Source: Pedobacter nyackensis
GTDB lineage: Bacteria > Bacteroidota > Bacteroidia > Sphingobacteriales > Sphingobacteriaceae
Length of the DNA: 64,000 bases
Direction: 5' to 3'
Assembly: GCF_900176505.1 (NCBI RefSeq)
Contig: NZ_FWYB01000007.1
Coordinates: forward strand, 124,001-188,000
Shown here: piece after piece, positions 25,813 through 34,710 of the stretch
Position numbering within the stretch: the first letter of the stretch is position 1
Layout of the letters: every line of letters starts with the position of its first letter
The notes under the pieces: model-generated
Databases searched by the model: none
The model's input: only the letters and a program-made list of their open reading frames with translations
What the model was told of the DNA's origin: nothing
Position numbers and translations under genes: made by a program

Positions 25813-27243
25813 TTAATATCCCAAGTTCTGAATCAAGTTTATATTTCTGTTTATCTCCTCGTCCGGTATCGGATAAAGGACGTCCGTATTTTGCCAGCTA
25901 GATCCTTTCAATGGTGGTAAAATTGTATTTGCCTCAACAGTTCTTTTCAAATCAAGCCATCGGTGGCCCCACTCTGTAAATAGTTCCAGACGTCTTTGTT
26001 TTCTTATTTCCATGAGACATTGTAAAGGATTTAGTCCAGTAACTGGGGTAACAATACCGGCTCGTCTTCTGATTATATTAATATCATCAAGAGCAGGTTC
26101 AACTTGCCCTAGCCTGGCCTTCGCCTCGGCTCGTATAAGATGCAATTCAGCAAGCCTTATAACCATTGAATATTCCGTAACCGGTACTGTAACTAATGAA
26201 CTTGTTCTGATCTTATATTTATAAGAATAACTATATCTACCAGTTGTATTATTTAACTCTTTAATCCAAACATTTTTTCTGTTATCCAAAGAATTATCAA
26301 ATGCGGCTAACAGGTCCGGACTTAATGAAACACTTGTTGGTGTTGCAGTTAATATGAAGAATCCTCCTTCCGTAGTATTTTGTCCCGCTGGGGGCACGAG
26401 TTGCCAAATTGCTTCGGTACTGTTTTTTAGAAATACCTTATCAAGGTCGTTAACAAGAGTATACAATACTTTGTGGTTAATGACTTCCGAAGCCTTCTGA
26501 GCTGCCAGGTCCCATTTTTCCGTATACAGATAAACTCTGGAAAGAAGTGATTTAGCAACCCATTTATTCGGGCGAACTCGTTCATTAGTTACATAGCTAT
26601 CACTCAATAGTGTCTCAGCATCCAATAAATCAGTAATAGTCTGGCTATAGATTGTAGCACTTGAAGACTTAGGGGCATTTTCATTTACTTTATAATTTGT
26701 ATTTAATATCAATGGTACATCTCCAAAAAGATTAGTGAGATAGAAATAACAAAAAGCTCGTATGAATTTAGCTTCACCCAAAAGCTGTTTTTTTGTACTC
26801 TCTGAAACACCATTTACCACCGCCAACCCCTCAATAATCGCATTAGCTGTATAAATATAATTATATGCAGTTCTCCAAACATTATTTATCTTAGAATCAT
26901 TTGTTTGAATCTGGTTCTCCGAGAAAAACTTAAGTGCATCAGAGTAGCTCTTAAGTTCATCTGCAGAAAGCCCACCGAGTACTGATACTGAAGAATTTCC
27001 TCCAGATGCAAACCCCAAAGTGTTCCCTGCCATTTGACTATATACTCCAATTACTGCAGATGTGGCTGTTTCATCATTTTCAAAGACCTTGGACCGGTCA
27101 ATCCTATCTTTAGGAGGATTTATATCTAAGAACTTTTTGCAACTGCCCAGCAATATAAGAAAGGTGAACAGTAACATAATAATAATCGGACTATAAACGA
27201 ATATAGTTTGAGAGCTCCTTCTAACTTTATATATTATTTTCAT
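25813..27243 (-). CDS. SusD/RagB-like lipoprotein, copy A
   Basis: 476 residues from the ATG at 27243; an ATG at 27276 gives 487 but lies inside a duplicated susC 3' end. Lipobox LILLGSCKK followed by FLDINPPKDRID. SusD signatures AEAKFIRAFCYFYLTNLFGD and the C-terminal RKQRRLELFTEWGHRWLDLKR to LYPIPDEEI are present. The N-terminus begins with the same codons as the tlpA-like gene (MKI-x-YKV), because a 73-bp block was duplicated. Copy B has a shorter, more usual start. Confidence 0.93.
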   Translation of the reverse strand: MKIIYKVRRSSQTIFVYSPIIIMLLFTFLILLGSCKKFLDINPPKDRIDRSKVFENDETATSAVIGVYSQMAGNTLGFASGGNSSVSVLGGLSADELKSYSDALKFFSENQIQTNDSKINNVWRTAYNYIYTANAIIEGLAVVNGVSESTKKQLLGEAKFIRAFCYFYLTNLFGDVPLILNTNYKVNENAPKSSSATIYSQTITDLLDAETLLSDSYVTNERVRPNKWVAKSLLSRVYLYTEKWDLAAQKASEVINHKVLYTLVNDLDKVFLKNSTEAIWQLVPPAGQNTTEGGFFILTATPTSVSLSPDLLAAFDNSLDNRKNVWIKELNNTTGRYSYSYKYKIRTSSLVTVPVTEYSMVIRLAELHLIRAEAKARLGQVEPALDDINIIRRRAGIVTPVTGLNPLQCLMEIRKQRRLELFTEWGHRWLDLKRTVEANTILPPLKGSSWQNTDVLYPIPDEEINRNINLIQNLGY

Positions 27244-28941
27244 CGTTTTGTAATTAAAATGTAAGCTGTGTACCAATAATTTAAGTTGTAATTTAGATCA
27301 ATATGCGAGCGTAATAATTTTGTCATCTGAAAATACTAGACCTACATAGAGTTCTTAACTCGAAGCTTTTGAGCGGCTAGCGCACCTCTAATTTTAGTGC
27401 TTATAAATGTGCTTTGCATTCCGTTATGTAATCTTTCAATAAGCCGACCATCTTCATCAACAAGTAGAATAAAGGGAATGGCGTTAACTTTATAATATTT
27501 AAAAAAATCGCTCTTAATCCCTTTATTTCCAATATATAAGTTTATATAATCCTCACTTGTATATTTTTTACTTTCCATACTTTGCAACCATCTTTCCTTT
27601 GATTTGTCTATACTAACACTGATAACTTTAAAATTCGAATTTTTAGAAAATTCAGGGTAAATATCCTTCTTAAATTGCTTATGAAATTGCTCACAGCCTG
27701 TACAGCCCCAACCGTAAAATTTGATTATAAAAACTTTGCCTCTAAGATCTATTGATCTAATGTATTTTTGATTAGAATCCTGAAAGGAAAAACTGAAAAT
27801 TTCATTGCCCTTTTTAGTAATAACATCCCGAGATAATTCCGAAATTAAATGCGGATCTTTTATAATGTCTAATGCATCGGTAAGGCAGGAATCCTTAGAA
27901 TCAAAATTTGTAATATAGCGCTGGCTAATTCCAGGATAGGCAAAAAGATATGTAATGAGCCGATCTCTTAATTCTAGATTCTCAATCGATTTCAAGCTGG
28001 AATATCTGTCCTTAAAATATAATTCTTTACCGGCACTTTCCATCGCAGCTTCAATAGCTAAATTAAAACTCTTGTGAAAAACATACCATGTACCGTATTT
28101 TAACAGGGGGTTGTCATTATTCATTTCGAGAAAGCCTGTATTCCTAGAAAGACAATACTTTGCCGAATTTTTTTTATTTTTTATTGATTTTATAAAGCCG
28201 CTATATACAAATTGTTTAGTTCTTCCTACTATACATTCATATTTGTAAAAATTCAATAGATTAGGAGACAATCTAGATTTAAATTCTGATAGGATTTTTA
28301 AACTTCTAGCCTCGCTAAGCATAGCCAATGATTTTAAAGAATCAACATAAGAATGGATTTCCGATTCATTTACTAATGAATCGGAAAATAATTTCAGACT
28401 TGTTTTAGTACGTCTATCAAAATTAACAACACTGATATGGAAGTCCATAGATTCTTTTCCCAACTGCTCTGCCAACTGATATTTTATCGCTCCAACGCCA
28501 GACACATTCAAAGAAGAATTCCTATCACCTGCTCTAAAATATAATATAACATCATCATTCGGTTCAGCAAAATGGTACAGAGACTTCAATTGTTTTTTGC
28601 CATAATAAAACACAATATCAAACATCATGAGAGGGGCTTTAATCGGTAAGCTAAATTTAAAGCTATGACCATCAAATGCTGCTTTCAGGAATATGGGGCG
28701 CTCGTAAATCTCTTTATTCTGCCAATCTCTGATTAAAACGCTATCTGGCATTTTCTCTGAGGAATCTACGGGATAAAGTGCAAACCTTGGGCTTTGGTTT
28801 TGCGTCATTTTTGCTATTGCAGTAAAATTGAGAAATAGAGAAATAAACAATAATATTTTTTTTAGTCTTTGATAGCTCTTGCTAACTTTATATTTTATTT
28901 TCATTTGTTTTGTAATTAAAATGTAAGCTGTGTACCAATAA
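27207..28941. repeat. 73-bp direct repeats flanking the copy A tlpA-like gene
   Basis: Bases 27207-27279 and 28868-28941 match over 73-74 bases with about six differences. The right copy is the junction of the susC 3' end (codons for GTQLTF and stop) and the first codons of the tlpA-like gene. The left copy places the same susC tail in front of susD. The unit between the two starts is 1661 bases and contains the whole tlpA-like gene. Confidence 0.85.
27342..28904 (-). CDS. TlpA-type thioredoxin-fold protein with long N-terminal domain, copy A
   Basis: 520 residues. Membrane or signal segment at about 15-31. Residues about 35-130 form a beta-rich DUF4369-like region, about 140-365 is helical, and the C-terminal thioredoxin domain (about 370-510) has the active site GWGCTGC (C401, C404) and cis-proline NAIPFILLVD. 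The second-to-last residue of the CxxC motif is Gly instead of the usual Pro seen in the paralogue (CGPC). The gene lies between susC and susD and is flanked by 73-bp direct repeats. Its role is probably periplasmic thiol chemistry on whatever the transporter or peptide system handles. Confidence 0.88.
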   Translation of the reverse strand: MKIKYKVSKSYQRLKKILLFISLFLNFTAIAKMTQNQSPRFALYPVDSSEKMPDSVLIRDWQNKEIYERPIFLKAAFDGHSFKFSLPIKAPLMMFDIVFYYGKKQLKSLYHFAEPNDDVILYFRAGDRNSSLNVSGVGAIKYQLAEQLGKESMDFHISVVNFDRRTKTSLKLFSDSLVNESEIHSYVDSLKSLAMLSEARSLKILSEFKSRLSPNLLNFYKYECIVGRTKQFVYSGFIKSIKNKKNSAKYCLSRNTGFLEMNNDNPLLKYGTWYVFHKSFNLAIEAAMESAGKELYFKDRYSSLKSIENLELRDRLITYLFAYPGISQRYITNFDSKDSCLTDALDIIKDPHLISELSRDVITKKGNEIFSFSFQDSNQKYIRSIDLRGKVFIIKFYGWGCTGCEQFHKQFKKDIYPEFSKNSNFKVISVSIDKSKERWLQSMESKKYTSEDYINLYIGNKGIKSDFFKYYKVNAIPFILLVDEDGRLIERLHNGMQSTFISTKIRGALAAQKLRVKNSM

Positions 28942-31900
28942 GAATCACTCGTAGTTGAGGAAGGAAATTTGTATTTTGAATTTCTGGATCTAATCCTAGA
29001 TACTTAGTAAAAGTCAACACATTCTGTCCCTGAACAAAAAATTTTGCTCGACTAATTTTAATCCTAGTCAAAAGTTTGCTAGGAAGATTATATGTTAAGG
29101 ATACATTTTTTACCTTTATAAAGGACGCATCTTCAAAAGACAAACTTCCTGAAGAGGTTGCTTCGATATTAGTAATTAATACTTGTGTTGTGGTGCCATA
29201 TTTTTGATACTTAGCATTATCTCCCGGATTTTGCCATCTGTTGAGTAATTCGACTGGCTTATTAACACTACTAAAATTTAGAAAAGAGCCTGGTGTATTC
29301 GGAGGTAAGCCGGTTAATCCTTGTTGTTTAACGAATTGAAATAAAATATCGAATTCAAATCCTTTATATGATAAATTATTTTGCAAGCCTCCATAGAACT
29401 TACGTCCATTGAACTTTATGACATACTGATCCCTACTATCAAAGATTCCGTTTCCATCATAATCTTCCCGATTATAGAGTCCTGTACTAGTATCTAAATA
29501 TGTATTGAAAATCTTCCTTATGTCAAGCGGATATCCCTCTACATAGCGAGTGGCATCTCCTCCAGAAGTACTTAACCCGGGATAAGAAACCAGTTTGTTT
29601 TTGGGAATAGTTAAATTAAAAGAACTTGACCATTGAAATCCATTTCTATTAATATTTTTTGTATTTAATTCAAATTCCCAGCCACTATTGAGTACTGTTG
29701 CAGGCAGATTATCACGTATGGTATTAAATCCTGTTGTAGGAGCCAGTTGTCTATTTACCAATTGATTAGAAGATCTATTACTATAATAACCAGTAGATAA
29801 ACTTATCTTGTCATTCAGAATACCTAATTCCAAGGCGGCTTCCAATTTCTTGTTAATTTCCCAGGCATAATCTGGATTGGCCAGTCCTGATGGTGTAATC
29901 GCTGATGCTCCTTGATAACTTGCAGAGAGACCTGTTTGACTGCCCCACATTGGTAAATACCCGTAATCACCTATTTGGTCACTGCCCGTGATACCATAGC
30001 TCCCGCGTAATTTGGCAAAACTGATTATCGGGATTTGCTTAATGAATTTTTCTTCACTAAAAACCCAAGCTGCTCCAATGGCTCCAAAATTCGCAAAACG
30101 GTTTTCACTGCCAAAACGAGTGCTGCCATCTCTTCTTCCTGTCATATTCAATATATACTTGCCATTAAATGCATAGTTTATACGTCCAAAAACAGCAGTA
30201 TAACGATATTGAAGATACTGTCTTGATGAGACCGTTAATGTAGATGCCGATCCTATGTTTTCAAGTAACGCATCGTTAGTATAACCGGTTGCAGTAATAT
30301 TTTGGCCGTCAGTAGTATTTTCTTGAAAAGTTGTTCCTAGAAGCAATTCAAATTTCCCTTTGCCTAGTTGTTTAGTCCAGTTGACTTGGGGTTCAACTAT
30401 CCATGTATCTATGGAATTAGCCCCAAAGCCCGCAGATCTTGCTGCAGCAGCAGCAGGATTCTGTACACTGAATGGCCTAGAACTAAAGTTTTTTGAAGAC
30501 ATGGTGGTATAGCCAAGACTTGTACTTATTTTCAGTCCAGGAGTAAGGTTATAACTTAACAAAGCGTTACTAATCAAATTATTGTTTCTTACATTAAAAG
30601 GCGTCATGGTAATCGCGAATGGATTTACACCCATAGTTTTATTTTCCCAGTTTAATGACCCATCTGAGTTTTGCAATGCGGGAAAATTTGGGGATAGATA
30701 TATATAGCGAACAATATCATCATTAAAAAGATCAGTTATTGTGTTACTATAATTTGCTGAAAAAGAAGCATTAAATTTTTTATTACTTGAATTGTATCTC
30801 AAACTGCTATTCCCGACTATTCTAGAAAAAGAATGTTCTCCGGGGTACACTGTTCCTTCTTTATAATAATTACTACCGATCTGATATTGTAAATTTTCAG
30901 TTCCACCAGATAATGAAGTCAAGAAATTAGTGGTTTGAGCAGTCCCACCAATCAATTCTTTCTGCCAATCGGTATCCTTTTTTTGATCCCAAGTACCATT
31001 AATATCATATTCTGTAGCGTATTGTGTTGAAGTAGTAGTTAATCTGTCATTTGTAAAATATGCTTCTCTTCTCATTTCGAGGTATTGATCGGTATCCATC
31101 AAGTCTAATTTCCGTCCTACTCTAGATACCCCTTGAGTAAAAGAAACCGATGTTTGAGCCTTGCCTATTGCCCCCTTTTTTGTCGTAATTAAAATAACGC
31201 CATTAGCTCCACGAGAACCGTAGATAGCAGTTGCATCTGCATCTTTTAAAACTTCAATGCTGGCAATATCGTTCGGACTAATGCTTGCCAAAGGGTTTGC
31301 GTTAGGAATTATCTGAGATCCCGTTGCACCAATGTTAGGAGTAATTGCAGTCGCTGTAAAGGGAACACCGTCAATGACATAAAAAGGGTTATTACCTTGT
31401 GTAATGCTGTTTCTACCTCTTACCTGGACAGTAAATCCCCCACCTGGCACACCTGTATTTTGTGTCACCTGAAGGCCAGGAATATTAGCCTGCATCGCAG
31501 CAAGCACATTATTCACCGGTTGTTTTTCGATATCTTTTGAAGTGATTTTAGAAATTGATCCGGTTCTTTCTCTATCTTTTACCTTGTAATATCCTGCGTT
31601 GATTTCTACTTCTTTAAGGTTATCGGTATTTTGAGTTAATTGTATATTTCCTAGGTTTTCGGTTGCTTTGATTTCTTTGGTGTTGTAGCCGATGAATGAG
31701 ATTACCAAAGTCGCGTTTTCATCTACATTTTGTAAACTAAACTCACCATTAGCATTTGTAGACGTACTATTAGTCCCCCCCTTAACCTTCACAGTCGCAC
31801 CCAGCAATGGCTGATTATCCTCACCCACCACCCGACCACGCACCTCAATACCCAAGAAAAATAGCGAGTTCTTCAAGACTTCGTTAATTGAAACATCTTC

Positions 31901-32110
31901 AGATTTAGCCGCCAAGGGCATGTCGAACGTTAGCCGGTTTTCATACCATGCTAAATCATAACCCATTGGTGGTTTGACAAAAGAGCCATCTGCAGCACTT
32001 AATTGGAAACCTGGAGCTAAAATCATGACAGTGGTTAGTTGCATGAGAAATAGAATCTTATGGGTATACTGCATGAGTACATCCCATTTCAGGTAGTTAT
32101 TTTTTTTCAT
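28916..32110 (-). CDS. SusC/RagA TonB-dependent transporter with damaged STN domain, copy A
   Basis: 1064 residues from the ATG at 32110. An upstream ATG at 32173 overlaps a candidate -7 promoter box, and the paralogue starts at the equivalent of 32110. Compared with copy B, the N-terminal signalling region has lost about 19 residues before the MGYDLAWYENRL segment and about 28 residues after ISINEVLK-like sequence, both in frame. The STN fold cannot be complete. The carboxypeptidase-D-like domain (VRGRVVGEDNQPLLGATVKV), plug (ANGVILITTKKG) and barrel look intact, so transport should persist while signalling to FecR may be lost. Confidence 0.93.
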   Translation of the reverse strand: MKKNNYLKWDVLMQYTHKILFLMQLTTVMILAPGFQLSAADGSFVKPPMGYDLAWYENRLTFDMPLAAKSEDVSINEVLKNSLFFLGIEVRGRVVGEDNQPLLGATVKVKGGTNSTSTNANGEFSLQNVDENATLVISFIGYNTKEIKATENLGNIQLTQNTDNLKEVEINAGYYKVKDRERTGSISKITSKDIEKQPVNNVLAAMQANIPGLQVTQNTGVPGGGFTVQVRGRNSITQGNNPFYVIDGVPFTATAITPNIGATGSQIIPNANPLASISPNDIASIEVLKDADATAIYGSRGANGVILITTKKGAIGKAQTSVSFTQGVSRVGRKLDLMDTDQYLEMRREAYFTNDRLTTTSTQYATEYDINGTWDQKKDTDWQKELIGGTAQTTNFLTSLSGGTENLQYQIGSNYYKEGTVYPGEHSFSRIVGNSSLRYNSSNKKFNASFSANYSNTITDLFNDDIVRYIYLSPNFPALQNSDGSLNWENKTMGVNPFAITMTPFNVRNNNLISNALLSYNLTPGLKISTSLGYTTMSSKNFSSRPFSVQNPAAAAARSAGFGANSIDTWIVEPQVNWTKQLGKGKFELLLGTTFQENTTDGQNITATGYTNDALLENIGSASTLTVSSRQYLQYRYTAVFGRINYAFNGKYILNMTGRRDGSTRFGSENRFANFGAIGAAWVFSEEKFIKQIPIISFAKLRGSYGITGSDQIGDYGYLPMWGSQTGLSASYQGASAITPSGLANPDYAWEINKKLEAALELGILNDKISLSTGYYSNRSSNQLVNRQLAPTTGFNTIRDNLPATVLNSGWEFELNTKNINRNGFQWSSSFNLTIPKNKLVSYPGLSTSGGDATRYVEGYPLDIRKIFNTYLDTSTGLYNREDYDGNGIFDSRDQYVIKFNGRKFYGGLQNNLSYKGFEFDILFQFVKQQGLTGLPPNTPGSFLNFSSVNKPVELLNRWQNPGDNAKYQKYGTTTQVLITNIEATSSGSLSFEDASFIKVKNVSLTYNLPSKLLTRIKISRAKFFVQGQNVLTFTKYLGLDPEIQNTNFLPQLRVILIGTQLTF

Positions 32111-32170
32111 TTCATCGTTTTTAAAACAAGGCTTAGACGCTCGATGAAAAAGCTTATTTTGCTTAATGTG

Positions 32171-32178
32171 CAAAATTA
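32171..32178 (-). promoter_or_regulatory. Candidate -7 promoter box for copy A susC
   Basis: TAATTTTG on the minus strand matches TAnnTTTG. It lies about 60 bases before the preferred susC start, in a leader conserved with copy B (32111-32273 against 43190-43344). No clear -33 element was found. Confidence 0.35.
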
Positions 32179-32239
32179 CCTAAGTTTGCTTGTCTGGTTA
32201 GTTGATACGTAATTAATTCAATAAGGAATCAGTCATTTG

Positions 32240-32272
32240 GGTCAGCTGTGTTGTAGCACAACTGGCCTTTTA
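32240..32272. terminator. Hairpin between fecR and susC, copy A
   Basis: GGTCAG-CTGTG pairs with CACAA-CTGGCC (wobble allowed), with a T-rich stretch on the plus strand directly at the fecR stop. It is the counterpart of the hairpin at 43313-43346. Confidence 0.5.
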
Positions 32273-32273
32273 T

Positions 32274-33398
32274 TTAACACATTACAGTAATCCTCCTTCC
32301 TTCGATTTTAAATTTAACCTCTCCCGTTTTTTCCAGCATCTTCAATACCTGAGAGACATTTTTAAATTTCGAGATCGTTCCATTAAAAATCTTATTTTCC
32401 AATTGCTGGTCAGCATATACCACCTCTACATTATACCAGCGTGCAATCTTCTTCATGATGCCCGCCAAATCCTCTTTTGCAAACATGAATTCGCCATTTT
32501 TCCAGGCAACAGCCTGATCTATATCGGCTGTGCTCAATTGTATAGTAGAACTGCTGGTCACAGACTGCTGTCCGGGTTTAAGGATAGCGTCTCCACCTTT
32601 AGAGAAGACTTTGACTGATCCTTCAAGAAGCGTTGTTTTGGTATCAGGTTCATCTTTATAACTATTGATGTTAAAGTGTGTGCCCAACACGAGTACTTCT
32701 TGTTTATCTGTTTTAACAATGAATGGCATTTTTTGCTTCATTTTAATAACTTCAAAATAAGCTTCACCTACCAGACCAACTTTACGTTCACCCAAACTAC
32801 TTTTTAAAGAAGTGCGGTAGGTTAAACTTGAGCCAGCATTGAGCCATACCCTGGTCCCATCTGGTAGTACGATTTTATACTGGCCGCCTTTAGGCGTTGT
32901 AATTGTATGGTATTCTAAAGTATTTAATTTTGATTCCACTACTTTATAAACCAGGGTGCCATCTTCAATTTTTATGATTTCAATACCTGACTCGTTAAAT
33001 AATGAGCCGCCTCTCACTTCACTTAAATTAATTTTTGTTCCATTTGCCAGGGTTAAAATGGCTGTATCTGTACCAGGACTAATATCATTGGCGTAAGCTA
33101 CAGGTACTGGTGATTCCATAAAGAATAGCATCCACGTAACAGCTACAATTGCAATTGTGATTGATGCAGCTATCATAATAATAGGCAATGGCAAGGTCAT
33201 TTTTTTAGTCTCCGGGCTTGAAAAAACTTCTGATCTTACGACCACCCGTCTAGCAAATTTCTCTAATTCAGAAGCTGAGAGGGCTGAAGTTTCGACATTT
33301 TCTTTTGTGTGAAACATCTCTACTAAAACCCGTTCCTCAAAGCTGCATTTACCTTCTTTATCTTTTTGAAGTAAATCACCTGGATCCTTAATTTCCAT
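32274..33398 (-). CDS. FecR-family anti-sigma factor, copy A
   Basis: 374 residues. Cytoplasmic N-terminus (about 1-70), membrane span about 71-92 (IIMIAASITIAIVAVTWMLFF), FecR domain (about 155-245, TTPKGGQYKIVLPDGTRVWL, GEAYFEVIKM) and C-terminal DUF4974-like domain (FAKEDLAGIMKKIARWYNVEV). The C-terminal third is nearly identical to the copy B paralogue. Its usual SusC partner has a damaged STN domain, so it may be constitutively inhibitory, or answer to another SusC. Confidence 0.93.
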   Translation of the reverse strand: MEIKDPGDLLQKDKEGKCSFEERVLVEMFHTKENVETSALSASELEKFARRVVVRSEVFSSPETKKMTLPLPIIMIAASITIAIVAVTWMLFFMESPVPVAYANDISPGTDTAILTLANGTKINLSEVRGGSLFNESGIEIIKIEDGTLVYKVVESKLNTLEYHTITTPKGGQYKIVLPDGTRVWLNAGSSLTYRTSLKSSLGERKVGLVGEAYFEVIKMKQKMPFIVKTDKQEVLVLGTHFNINSYKDEPDTKTTLLEGSVKVFSKGGDAILKPGQQSVTSSSTIQLSTADIDQAVAWKNGEFMFAKEDLAGIMKKIARWYNVEVVYADQQLENKIFNGTISKFKNVSQVLKMLEKTGEVKFKIEGRRITVMC

Positions 33399-33482
33399 CT
33401 TATTAGATTTTTGAGTTAATTGGCTATTTAAACAATGACGAGATCCTATTAGTTAAGTACGCATTGATACGAAAAAAATAAG

Positions 33483-34067
33483 CTAAATTTCAAATACGAG
33501 ATAAATGAGAATAATTAAAAAATGACCTAACTGACTTCTTAGCATTCTTAAAGCGCGCTGCATGTTACTTTTAACCGAATTTTCTGGCATATTTAAACTC
33601 AAGGCTATTTCTTTGCGTGTCATATCCGTTTTTCTATTCAGTTCAAAGACCTTTCTCATATTTTCAGGAAGTGCAGCAATTTCGCGCTCGATTAGCGTCA
33701 GCAAATCATTATACCTTACCAAATGATCTGTTTTATTATATTCCTCCGATAGAAAATCCCTAAAATTGTCTATGTATTTTTGGGATACCTTTTGATGTCT
33801 ATGGTGATCTAAAACACGATTTCTAACAGCTGTAAAAATAAAGGGTTCTAATCCCTTGTGAATTACTAACTCCAGACGTTTTTCCCATAAATCTGCCCAA
33901 ACATCACACACTATATCTTCCGACAATGGTAAATCAGCCACTCTTCTGTATGCAAAATTAATTAGCAAACCACTGTAGCGCTTTACTATTTCATTGAAAG
34001 CACTATGATCTGAAGTCCTTAGCAAGTCTACTAATTCGACATCAGAAAGTTCTTTATAATCAGTCAT
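33483..34067 (-). CDS. ECF RNA polymerase sigma factor, copy A
   Basis: 194 residues from the ATG at 34067 (MTDYKELSDVELVDLL), which matches the start of the copy B sigma (YEHVSDMELVYLL); an upstream ATG at 34100 is less likely. Region 2 (AFNEIVKRYSGLLINFAYRR, then SEDIVCDVWADLWEKR) and region 4 (LNRKTDMTRKEIALSLNMPE) are clear. It ends 84 bases before the fecR start. Confidence 0.92.
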   Translation of the reverse strand: MTDYKELSDVELVDLLRTSDHSAFNEIVKRYSGLLINFAYRRVADLPLSEDIVCDVWADLWEKRLELVIHKGLEPFIFTAVRNRVLDHHRHQKVSQKYIDNFRDFLSEEYNKTDHLVRYNDLLTLIEREIAALPENMRKVFELNRKTDMTRKEIALSLNMPENSVKSNMQRALRMLRSQLGHFLIILIYLVFEI

Positions 34068-34077
34068 TTTCGTATTC

Positions 34078-34326
34078 TTAAATGTTCGTATCCAAATCAA
34101 TCAGGGATGATATTTTTAGAATATTACATTTAGAGTGCTGCGAGGTCTTCAGGTGCTGCTTTCGTTGGTTATAATCACCTTTACCGCCCCGTAATCTGAA
34201 GATATCGGGAAAGTATTTTGAGATGGTACTATAAGTATTTATCAGAGAACAAGCATCGTTGTTTTCTTTGCCAGGAACGTTAAGGTGAGAGCCAATTAAT
34301 GGTTGATAGCTAGCTAATGCGCTCAT
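34078..34326 (-). CDS. Hypothetical small protein upstream of the copy A sigma gene
   Basis: 82 residues from the ATG at 34326; a start at 34368 would add 14. Not recognised. It is basic, with DIFRLRGGKGDYNQRKQHLK in the middle. It ends 10 bases before the sigma start. No counterpart precedes the copy B sigma. It may be a remnant of another gene or not a gene. Confidence 0.3.
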   Translation of the reverse strand: MSALASYQPLIGSHLNVPGKENNDACSLINTYSTISKYFPDIFRLRGGKGDYNQRKQHLKTSQHSKCNILKISSLIDLDTNI

Positions 34327-34453
34327 GCTCCGTTCTTTTTTCTGCTTTATTATAAAATTATTTAACATACTTTACAAGAGAGCGTTAAATATTTTAAATG
34401 TCTTAATTTGATCATTATCCAATCAGAATTGGGATATTTTTTCAAATCTGATG

Positions 34454-34504
34454 TTAAGACACACCAGAGACTAAAATCGGGTAGATGAAGATGAAATATT
34501 TTCC
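34454..34504. repeat. Copy of the fecR-sigma spacer sequence (rearrangement scar)
   Basis: About 50 bases including ACTAAAATCGGGTAGATG match 44559-44606, the spacer between fecR and the sigma gene of copy B, in the same orientation. Here the sequence stands alone, directly upstream of the copy B leader. Confidence 0.6.
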
Positions 34505-34512
34505 AAAAAAGG

Positions 34513-34631
34513 TGGACTTTAACGACAATCAACCTGCTAAGACTTCAGATTTTTTGAGAGGGAAGTCCATTTGAACTGAAAAAAATAGTCCTCAAATTAG
34601 GTATAACAAAACGGAAATATAATCATCCCTG
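34513..34631 (+). promoter_or_regulatory. Conserved leader and candidate promoter, copy B
   Basis: Matches 22702-22810. Candidate boxes are TTTG at 34570-34573, a 19-base spacer and CAAATTAG at 34593-34600. Transcription would start near 34607 and meet the hairpin at 34632 within about 25 bases. This makes a promoter-terminator arrangement ahead of the first peptide gene. Confidence 0.5.
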
Positions 34632-34673
34632 GAGCCACGGGCTAAATAAGGGAATTAGCCCGGGCTCTTTTTT
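34632..34673 (+). terminator. Intrinsic terminator or attenuator, copy B
   Basis: GAGCC and CGGGCTAA pair with TTAGCCCG and GGCTC, followed by six T. It lies 38 bases before the first peptide ATG. With the promoter directly upstream it looks like an attenuator, or the end of a very short RNA. Confidence 0.8.
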
Positions 34674-34710
34674 AATAGAGTTTTATGAGTAGGCATTTAA
34701 AATCAAAAAT

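Noticed and set aside
32111..32173. Upstream start for the copy A SusC (adds 21 residues)
   Set aside because: The upstream ATG overlaps a candidate -7 box, the added residues have no match in copy B, and both copies share CGATGAA directly before the downstream ATG.
34078..34368. Insertion-sequence remnant upstream of the copy A sigma gene
   Set aside because: No terminal inverted repeats, target duplication or transposase motif could be found; kept as a low-confidence hypothetical gene.
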